11,343 nt of DNA from Gallionella sp. GTDB lineage: Bacteria > Pseudomonadota > Gammaproteobacteria > Burkholderiales > Gallionellaceae. Shown here in pieces: positions 6,433 to 11,343 of this stretch. The notes under the pieces are model-generated. The model was not told the DNA's origin and did no database searches. It worked only from the letters and a program-made list of their open reading frames with translations. The first letter of the stretch is position 1, and each line of letters begins with the position of its first letter. Made by a program: the position numbers and the translations under genes. Location of the stretch: the NCBI GenBank assembly GCA_025362155.1, contig JANYHX010000205.1, forward strand, positions 1-11,343, in the 5' to 3' direction.

Positions 6433-6450
6433 CACGCGAATATCCGCGTG
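6433..6450. promoter_or_regulatory. Near-perfect 18-bp palindrome upstream of the PepSY remnant
   Basis: CACGCGAATATCCGCGTG consists of CACGCG (6433-6438) and CGCGTG (6445-6450) arms around an ATAT centre; 16 of 18 positions are symmetric. It lies 20 bases before ATG 6471 and is not followed by a T run, so an operator fits better than a terminator. Control by the nearby OmpR-type regulator is conceivable but unproven. Confidence 0.4.
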
Positions 6451-6470
6451 ACTTGTAAGGACTGGTCATT

Positions 6471-6640
6471 ATGAAACGCAAATTCTATCTGGCAGCACTT
6501 TCAGTTCTATCCACAGTCGCCATTGGCAGTGCATATGCGGCCAATTCCACCGGGAACGATGCCCTTGCTATCCAGGCGGCAAATCAGCATGACGCAATGT
6601 AACCACAGCCGAGCAGCATGTCGGCGGCAAGGCCAAATGA
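6471..6640 (+). pseudogene. Broken PepSY-domain exported protein gene
   Basis: From ATG 6471 (AAGGA at 6457-6461) a 43-codon frame runs to TAA 6602. It encodes a clear signal peptide (MKRKFYLAALSVLSTVAIGSAYA) and NSTGNDALAIQAANQHDAM. Skipping two bases after that ATG codon continues as TTAEQHVGGKAK to a TGA at 6638-6640. That phrase is characteristic of the first helix of PepSY domains, so a frameshift and loss of the rest of the domain are likely. The restored stop overlaps the start of the next gene as ATGA, as if the two had once been coupled. An alternative is a genuine 43-residue exported peptide. It is upstream of two COG4705-like genes; an intact PepSY gene follows them at 8418. Confidence 0.6.
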
Positions 6641-7443
6641 ATACCTCTCTGCGCGAAAATACCTTGCAGATGCTAAACAAAGTTCCGGAAGTCACACTCT
6701 ACTTCTGGATCATCAAAATCATGTGCACCACCGTTGGTGAAACCGCCGCTGACTTTCTGAACGCCGATTTGCATTTCGGACTGACTGGCACTTCCATAGT
6801 GATGAGTATCCTCCTCGCCATTTTTGTGATCATGCAGTTACGCCGCAATAAATATGTGCCGTGGCTGTACTGGGTGGTCGTGGTCTTGGTCAGTATCGTA
6901 GGCACGCTTATTACGGATAACCTCGTGGACAACTTCGGCGTCGCGCTGGAAACCACCACCATCGCATTCAGTCTGGCCTTGCTGGCAACTTTCGCCGCAT
7001 GGTATGCGAGTGAAAAGACGTTATCCATCCACTCCATATTTACGAAAAAGCGGGAGCTGTTCTACTGGGCGGCCATTTTGTTCACATTTGCCTTGGGTAC
7101 CGCCGCCGGAGACCTCGCAGCAGAAGGTTTAAGTTTGGGTTATGCGAAATCGGTGGTGATATTTGGCAGTCTCATTGGCATTGTTACCATCGCTTATTAC
7201 GGCTTCAAGGTGAATGCGGTTCTGACATTTTGGATTGCTTACATTCTGACGCGTCCGCTTGGCGCATCGTTAGGTGATTATTTGTCGAAACCGATTGCGA
7301 ATGGTGGCCTTGGATTGGGTGCGGCGGTTACGAACATGATCTTTTTCTCGGCCATTGTGGGCTTGGTGATTGACCTGACCGTCACCTGGCAGGACATGCG
7401 GGGACATGCGGCAAGCGATGCTATCAGTTCACGTTCGCCCTAG
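6637..7443 (+). CDS. COG4705-like repeat membrane protein, first paralogue
   Basis: This is a 268-residue inner-membrane protein of unknown function, about eight helices, resembling the uncharacterised membrane-anchored proteins of COG4705. Four internal repeats each carry [FY]-W-x9-G-x4-D: Trp24/Gly34/Asp39, Trp79/Gly89/Asp94, Trp144/Gly154/Asp159 and Trp199/Gly209/Asp214. The spacing is 55, 65, 55, so the protein is a 120-residue duplication of a two-repeat unit. ATG 6637 is preferred over the upstream in-frame start at 6523, because it aligns with the paralogue's start (both read ...LxKVPEVTLxFWIIK) and has AAGG at 6629-6632. It overlaps the PepSY remnant's restored stop. Intramembrane acidic residues suggest an ion or metal role, but this is only inference. 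Confidence 0.85.
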   Translation: MNTSLRENTLQMLNKVPEVTLYFWIIKIMCTTVGETAADFLNADLHFGLTGTSIVMSILLAIFVIMQLRRNKYVPWLYWVVVVLVSIVGTLITDNLVDNFGVALETTTIAFSLALLATFAAWYASEKTLSIHSIFTKKRELFYWAAILFTFALGTAAGDLAAEGLSLGYAKSVVIFGSLIGIVTIAYYGFKVNAVLTFWIAYILTRPLGASLGDYLSKPIANGGLGLGAAVTNMIFFSAIVGLVIDLTVTWQDMRGHAASDAISSRSP

Positions 7444-7495
7444 ATCGGGTGATCTCTTCTACAGCATCATAAAAACTGTCAAAAAAGGAAGTCGT

Positions 7496-8254
7496 ATGAA
7501 CAATACAGCCCAGCACACCTTGAGCAAGGTGCCAGAGGTTACGTTGATCTTCTGGATTATCAAAATCGCGGCTACTACACTGGGTGAAACCGGGGGCGAT
7601 GCAGTGTCCATGTCGATGAACCTGGGTTATCTTGTCGGGACGGGCATTTTTGCAGCAATCTTTTTCATGGCCGTGGTCGTCCAGATCAAAGCCATGGGTT
7701 TTCATCCATTCCTGTATTGGACAACCATCATCGCAACCACCACGGTCGGAACGACGCTGGCGGATTATGCAGACCGATCTCTCGGGATCGGCTATGCGGG
7801 GGGCTCCTCGCTATTGTTTATCCTGTTGATGGCCTCTTTGGCCATCTGGTATCGGACACTCGGCTCGGTTTCGGTTGATACCGTCAGCTCTCCAAAGGCC
7901 GAGATGTTCTATTGGGTGACGATCATGTTTTCCCAGACCTTGGGCACCGCACTCGGCGATTGGACAGCAGACACGGCAGGTCTTGGTTATGGGGGAGGTG
8001 CGATAGTATTCAGCGCGCTGTTGTTACTCGTTGTTGCGGCATACTACCGGACAAAAATTTCTCACACCGTGCTGTTCTGGGCTGCATTCATTCTCACACG
8101 CCCTCTGGGGGCGGTAGTAGGCGATTTTCTCGACAAACCGCTCAATGCCGGTGGACTGGCATTAAGTCGCTACACGGCATCGGCAGCGCTGCTCGTATTT
8201 ATTGTGGCCTGCATCTTGATCTTCCAACAAAGTGCGGTCAAAAAAGGACATTGA
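7496..8254 (+). CDS. COG4705-like repeat membrane protein, second paralogue
   Basis: This 252-residue inner-membrane protein is a tandem paralogue of the preceding gene, sharing KVPEVTL-FWIIKI, the third-repeat phrase LGTA-GD and the fourth-repeat phrase ILTRPLGA. The same four [FY]-W-x9-G-x4-D motifs occur at Trp20, Trp75, Trp140 and Trp195, with identical 55/65/55 spacing, although the loops between motifs differ. ATG 7496 is chosen over the in-frame start at 7406 because AAGGAAG (7485-7491) precedes it and the paralogue alignment starts there. It lies 52 bases after the first paralogue and is likely in the same transcript. Function is unknown. A paired complex with its neighbour is plausible from the tandem arrangement but is not shown by the sequence. 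Confidence 0.87.
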   Translation: MNNTAQHTLSKVPEVTLIFWIIKIAATTLGETGGDAVSMSMNLGYLVGTGIFAAIFFMAVVVQIKAMGFHPFLYWTTIIATTTVGTTLADYADRSLGIGYAGGSSLLFILLMASLAIWYRTLGSVSVDTVSSPKAEMFYWVTIMFSQTLGTALGDWTADTAGLGYGGGAIVFSALLLLVVAAYYRTKISHTVLFWAAFILTRPLGAVVGDFLDKPLNAGGLALSRYTASAALLVFIVACILIFQQSAVKKGH

Positions 8255-8334
8255 TGTGATGTTTGAAATAACCGATAGATCACCCGGATACCCACAACTT
8301 CTTTGTCGCCCATTATTTTTGCTGTCTAATGGTG

Positions 8335-8348
8335 CGCTAATTTTAGCG
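8335..8348. promoter_or_regulatory. Inverted repeat upstream of the intact PepSY gene
   Basis: CGCTAA (8335-8340) and TTAGCG (8343-8348) form a 6-bp inverted repeat with a TT centre, about 70 bases before ATG 8418. It lies in the 163-base spacer where the promoter of this gene should be, so it is a candidate operator. I could not identify convincing -35/-10 boxes. Confidence 0.3.
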
Positions 8349-8417
8349 GTGTAAAGTGGTTATCACGGTGAGTATTGCTAATACCGTATTCTAACTAGCT
8401 CAAAAAGGAAAACTAAC

Positions 8418-8750
8418 ATGAATCAAGACACAGTTTCCAACGCAACGTATAAGTACTACCTAACAAGCTTGCTGGCCATCACTGCGACGGCATTCGCAGT
8501 AAATGCATCTGCCTATACGGGTCAAGAGCTTGCCAAAGAGGCCAAGGTTAGCCTGGGGGAGGCACGCGCGATCGCACTCAAAATCCATCCAGGCAAAGTC
8601 ACCGATGAGGAACTGGAAAAGGAAAAAGGCGGTGGCGGCCTGCGCTATTCCTTCGACATCCGGCACGGCAAGGTCACGCAGGAAGTCGGCGTGGATGCCA
8701 ACACCGGAGCAGTCTTGGAGAACGCTCCGGAAGGCAAAAATCCGGACTAG
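8418..8750 (+). CDS. Periplasmic PepSY-domain protein
   Basis: This 110-residue exported protein has a signal peptide ending AVNASA, with likely cleavage after Ala32, and a single PepSY domain. The domain shows the usual order: a first helix VSLGEARAIALKIHPGKVTDEELEKEKGG, then strands LRYSFDIRHGKVTQEVGVDANTGAVLENAPEG. PepSY domains are periplasmic or cell-surface modules associated with protease inhibition and with signalling, and often sit beside QseBC-type two-component systems, as here. The start is supported by AAGGAA at 8405-8410, seven bases before ATG 8418. A terminator follows directly, so this gene can be expressed independently of the regulator genes downstream. Its ligand is unknown. 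A broken relative lies at 6471-6640. Confidence 0.9.
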   Translation: MNQDTVSNATYKYYLTSLLAITATAFAVNASAYTGQELAKEAKVSLGEARAIALKIHPGKVTDEELEKEKGGGGLRYSFDIRHGKVTQEVGVDANTGAVLENAPEGKNPD

Positions 8751-8763
8751 TCAGTAGACTGGC

Positions 8764-8788
8764 ACCGTCCCTGGTGGACGGTTTTTTA
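8764..8788 (+). terminator. Intrinsic terminator after the PepSY gene
   Basis: ACCGTCC (8764-8770) and GGACGGT (8776-8782) form a perfect 7-bp stem with a CTGGT loop, followed by a run of six T. It lies 13 bases after the PepSY stop codon. It separates the PepSY gene from the two-component genes, which start 26 bases further on, so readthrough or a promoter within the hairpin region must supply them. Confidence 0.92.
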
Positions 8789-8813
8789 TTTCCATAATCA
8801 AATTTCAGATGGT

Positions 8814-9476
8814 ATGCGTATTTTGTTGATTGAAGATGACCAGATGATAGGCGAGGCGGTATCTATTGCCCTTAAGGATGCCGCCTATGCCGTAGACTGG
8901 GTAAAAGATGGTATGGCCGCCAGTAGCGTGCTTGAACACAGTGAATATCAAGCTGTGCTACTCGATTTGGGCTTACCTAAGCGCGATGGTTTGGAGGTGC
9001 TGCGGCGCTTGCGTCAGAAAGGCAATCTTGTACCGGTCATCGTCATCACTGCTCGTGATGGTGTAGACGACAGAATCAAGGGGCTGGATTTTGGTGCGGA
9101 TGATTATCTGGTAAAGCCTTTCGAAGTGAGTGAATTGTTAGCGCGACTCCGCGCGATTATCCGCCGCCATGGCGGACAGGCTGCACCATTGCTCTCTAAC
9201 GGTAAAGTGACTCTTGACCAAGCAACCCGCGAGGCGCACTGCGGCGATGCAGTGGAATTGCTCAGTGCCCGCGAATTTGCGCTGTTGCATGCATTGCTGC
9301 TGCGCCCGGGAACGATTCTCGCCCGTGCCGAGTTGGAAGAACGCATCTACGGTTGGAATGAGGAAGTGGAAAGTAATGCCGTGGATTTTCTAATACATGG
9401 GCTACGCAAAAAGCTCGGCGCAGGTGTCATCAAAAACGTGCGGGGCGCGGGCTGGATGGTAGAGAAACCGATATGA
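8814..9476 (+). CDS. OmpR-family response regulator (QseB/PmrA-like)
   Basis: This 220-residue transcription regulator has an N-terminal receiver domain and a C-terminal winged-helix DNA-binding domain. Acidic residues Glu7, Asp8 and Asp9 form the metal pocket. Asp51 (VLLDLGLPKRDG) is the phosphoacceptor, and the conserved Thr (VIVITARD) and Lys (DYLVKPF) follow. The DNA-binding half ends in the family-typical NAVDFLIHGLRKKLGAGVIKNVRGAGWMV. ATG 8814 gives the standard MRILLIEDD start; there is no good Shine-Dalgarno. Its TGA overlaps the kinase start as ATGA (9473-9476), so the two proteins are probably made together. Likely targets are its own block, including the PepSY and membrane protein genes, but this is inferred from position. 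Confidence 0.94.
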   Translation: MRILLIEDDQMIGEAVSIALKDAAYAVDWVKDGMAASSVLEHSEYQAVLLDLGLPKRDGLEVLRRLRQKGNLVPVIVITARDGVDDRIKGLDFGADDYLVKPFEVSELLARLRAIIRRHGGQAAPLLSNGKVTLDQATREAHCGDAVELLSAREFALLHALLLRPGTILARAELEERIYGWNEEVESNAVDFLIHGLRKKLGAGVIKNVRGAGWMVEKPI

Positions 9477-10783
9477 GGAGATCTCTGCAACGACATCTTT
9501 CGCTAGTATTGGGGAGTACCATTTTGCTCGCCGGTTTAGTGGCCGCAGTCGCCTCCTTTGGCCTTGCGTACTCAGAAGCGAAGGAACTCCAGGACGATAT
9601 GCTGCGACAGATCGCGGCACTGTCGGCTGGCAGCACAGCAATTTCATCTTCATTCAGCAAGCAAGGGCAAGACTCGACAGATGGTGCAATCAGCGATCCC
9701 GAATCTCGCGTGACGATTATTCATCTCCCCAAGGACATTCGCCCAAATTGGCTTAATAGCAATATGCCTCCGGGCTTGCATACGCTGGATACCGGATCTG
9801 AGCGTCTTCGAGTATTTGTTCGTGACGACCAGTCGGGAACGCGCACGGTTGTATTCCAACCCACCGATGCGCGTGACGAGATTGCGATCAATAGTGCACT
9901 GCACACATTGATTCCTTTGCTACTTCTGCTGCCCGTGTTGGCATGGTTGATTATGCGTATAGTTCGCAATGAACTTGCGCCAATTACACTGCTTTCCAAA
10001 AGTCTGGATGAGCAATCTGCGGATCGGCTGCATCCTCTTCCTGACGACGAGGTTCCACAGGAAATCGCTCCATTTATTCATGCCATCAATCGCTTGTTGC
10101 AACGGATTAATCACTTGATGGCGCAACAGAGGCGTTTCATCGCCGATGCAGCTCATGAACTGCGCAGCCCACTCACCGCATTGTCGCTACAGGCGCAGAA
10201 TTTGCGGCAAGCCGATTCCCTGCAATCTGTGCAAGAGCGCATAATTCCATTGCAAGCCGGGATCGAGCGTACACGACAGCTAACGGAACAACTATTGACA
10301 CTTGCCAGAACACAAGCCGGAACGAATGGCGAAGCCGTGATCGATGTTGCGGTGATGGTACGCGAACTGATTGCAGAATACCTACCCTTGTCCGGAAGCA
10401 AAAACATTGATCTGGGGCTCGAGGAAATCGCGCAACTTTCCGTGCGTGCCTCGCCCGACGCGCTGCGGCTAATTTTCAAAAATGCGCTAGAGAATGCTCT
10501 GAAATACACCCCTGAGGGTGGTGAGGTAACGGTTCATCTTCTGTCGGACAATGGCGCTGCCGTTATCGAAGTCATTGACAACGGGCCGGGTGTCCCAGCC
10601 TTGGAACGCGAACGCGTATTCGATGCATTTTACCGGATACCAGGTGCGGTCGGCCAAGGCAGTGGCCTCGGCTTGGCCATTGCACGCGAAGCTGCGATCC
10701 GTTTGGGCGGGGTCGTGAGTCTGCATGAACGGCAGGAAGGATCCGGCATGATCTTTCGCTACCGACAAGGGCGCGCAAGGTAA
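9473..10783 (+). CDS. Sensor histidine kinase (QseC/PmrB-like)
   Basis: This 436-residue inner-membrane kinase partners the overlapping response regulator. The first membrane segment lies about residues 10-32 and the second about 143-163 (HTLIPLLLLLPVLAWLIMRIV), enclosing a ~110-residue periplasmic sensor region. A HAMP-like linker (NELAPITLLSKSL... PQEIAPFIHAINRLL) follows. The phosphoacceptor is His228 in DAAHELRSPL. The ATPase domain carries the N box (NALENALKYTP), DNGPGVP and GSGLGLAIAREAA. The start ATG 9473 overlaps the regulator's stop. The periplasmic region has no clear cysteine or histidine cluster, so it gives no hint of a metal ligand, and the signal is unknown. It is followed by a 58-base spacer and the ptsI remnant. 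Confidence 0.94.
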   Translation: MRRSLQRHLSLVLGSTILLAGLVAAVASFGLAYSEAKELQDDMLRQIAALSAGSTAISSSFSKQGQDSTDGAISDPESRVTIIHLPKDIRPNWLNSNMPPGLHTLDTGSERLRVFVRDDQSGTRTVVFQPTDARDEIAINSALHTLIPLLLLLPVLAWLIMRIVRNELAPITLLSKSLDEQSADRLHPLPDDEVPQEIAPFIHAINRLLQRINHLMAQQRRFIADAAHELRSPLTALSLQAQNLRQADSLQSVQERIIPLQAGIERTRQLTEQLLTLARTQAGTNGEAVIDVAVMVRELIAEYLPLSGSKNIDLGLEEIAQLSVRASPDALRLIFKNALENALKYTPEGGEVTVHLLSDNGAAVIEVIDNGPGVPALERERVFDAFYRIPGAVGQGSGLGLAIAREAAIRLGGVVSLHERQEGSGMIFRYRQGRAR

Positions 10784-10841
10784 TGTTTGCGGCAACCCGC
10801 TGGTATGCCACAGCAACCCGTTGGGGATTCTCGTTCAAACA

Positions 10842-10951
10842 CGCCTGCTGACCACCAACCTGCCGAAAATTGTCCTTCTTACCCCTAAAAGATACGACGT
10901 GCTGATGACCCGATGAAAATTCGCGAGTTGCTTTATAAGCTTAATGCCTAA
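10842..10951 (+). pseudogene. Decayed second copy of the ptsI 3' end
   Basis: This stretch aligns with 6231-6337, the last third of a hundred codons... specifically the final ~35 codons of ptsI. Exact shared blocks include CTGCCGAAAATTGTCCT (10860-10876 and 6248-6264) and ATGAAAATTCGCGAGTTGCT (10913-10932 and 6299-6318). It starts as TRLLTTNLPKIVLLT, shifts frame through a 2-base length difference in the middle, then reads DDPMKIRELLYKLNA to a TAA at 10949-10951. Many differences are at third codon positions, so it diverged as coding sequence before decaying or came from a related genome. Its initial ACACGCCTG also occurs in ptsI further upstream (near 6157), which hints at an internal deletion. 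It cannot encode a protein. Confidence 0.88.
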
Positions 10952-11343
10952 AATTCGTACTCAACTTGCATCCTGAAGGTTTGGCTGGGTGCAGCATTGC
11001 TTGCTTTGAACAGCCATGCGGCGTTGTACCTGATAGCCTGCCGACCACCTAGAGCTAATTTGCCAAAAACTGCTGGGCCTATGCGGTGGTTCTGGTCAGT
11101 CTGCGGGTCCCAATTATTCCATTTACCCATTGTTCCAAAACCCTGCGCGCCGAATTCCAGACGAGCTTGCCAGCGGTATTTGGCTTGCCACTGGTAGCCG
11201 ATATTGGTGGTATAGGGTACGCCACTGTTATCTGCCTTGCCGAAGGCGCGCTCAAAAAGCAAATTGCCGTTTAATTGCAGTTTGCCGAATTCGGTCTGGA
11301 GTAAAGGGCCCAGCTTGAATTCCCATGGTGCATTGCTGCTTAA
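10948..11343 (-). CDS. C-terminal part of an outer-membrane beta-barrel protein (5' end outside window)
   Basis: The minus-strand frame stays open to the right edge (131 residues visible, beginning LSSNAPWEFKLGPLLQTEFGKLQLNGNLLFERAF), so the start lies outside. Alternating hydrophobic and polar strands (NIGYQWQAKYRW, ARLEFGAQGFGTMG, QAIRYNAAWLFKAS) and a final strand FRMQVEYEF ending in phenylalanine are the hallmarks of an outer-membrane barrel with a BAM recognition signal. The phrase HRIGPAVFGKL is reminiscent of uncharacterised proteobacterial barrel proteins; I cannot name a substrate. Its TAG stop (10948-10950) overlaps the TAA of the ptsI remnant, so the two meet tail to tail. This suggests that a ptsI copy and this gene were once true convergent neighbours. 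Confidence 0.7.
   Translation of the reverse strand, partial: LSSNAPWEFKLGPLLQTEFGKLQLNGNLLFERAFGKADNSGVPYTTNIGYQWQAKYRWQARLEFGAQGFGTMGKWNNWDPQTDQNHRIGPAVFGKLALGGRQAIRYNAAWLFKASNAAPSQTFRMQVEYEF

Noticed and set aside
6523..6636. N-terminal extension of the first COG4705-like protein from an upstream in-frame start
   Set aside because: The extension overlaps the PepSY remnant in another frame, is arginine-rich and polar, and has no counterpart in the paralogue, which aligns from residue 1 of the 6637 start.
10790..10824. Repeated GCAACCCG(C/T)TGG after the kinase as a terminator or attachment site
   Set aside because: The two copies are a short direct repeat with no stable stem and no T run. 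There is no integrase, so there is nothing to support a site call.

Overview
The window looks like a chromosomal segment of a betaproteobacterium, most likely from the Nitrosomonadales/Gallionellaceae side. The reasons are the iron-oxidiser/betaproteobacterial type of glutamate-cysteine ligase (GshA family PF08886 rather than the E. coli type), its linkage to an incomplete regulatory phosphotransferase system (IIA-Man, HPr, enzyme I), and a small c551/c552-type cytochrome c. This placement is inferred from protein families, not from a database match.

Layout. 1-419: 3' part of a gene for a small multi-pass membrane protein whose frame is open to the left edge. 586-909: periplasmic cytochrome c with a strong intrinsic terminator. 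910-1188: gene-free spacer. 1189-6337: rightward, tightly packed run gshA, apbE (lipoprotein FMN transferase), a possible 26-residue ORF, PTS IIA, ptsH, a ~320-bp inserted element, then ptsI. gshB, which I would expect next to gshA, is absent and apbE occupies its place. 6338-10841: a block with a broken PepSY-domain gene, two tandem paralogous 8-helix membrane proteins (COG4705-like), an intact periplasmic PepSY protein with its own terminator, and an OmpR/QseB-type response regulator plus QseC-type sensor kinase overlapping by ATGA. 10842-10951: a decayed second copy of the ptsI 3' end. 10948-11343: C-terminus of an outer-membrane beta-barrel protein on the minus strand, running off the right edge.

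Two structural observations stand out. First, the ptsH-ptsI junction is interrupted by a MITE-like element with perfect 18-bp terminal inverted repeats. Removing 320 bp restores, base for base, a canonical ATGA ptsH/ptsI overlap with a good Shine-Dalgarno sequence. The element's right arm now supplies a ribosome-binding site for ptsI, and an open frame spans the element with ATGA overlaps at both ends, so the operon appears to tolerate the insertion. Second, the PepSY/COG4705/two-component block sits between the intact ptsI 3' end and a diverged copy of that same 3' end. That is the footprint expected of an island that integrated in, or recombined at, the ptsI terminus.

Functional picture. 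The left operon combines thiol synthesis (GshA), protein flavinylation (ApbE) and a sugar-transporter-free PTS phosphorelay that probably acts in regulation. The right block looks like an envelope-sensing module: a periplasmic PepSY protein and a two-component system next to two membrane proteins that each carry four exact repeats of an [FY]-W-x9-G-x4-D motif spaced 55/65/55 residues. Its stimulus and the function of the membrane proteins are unknown.
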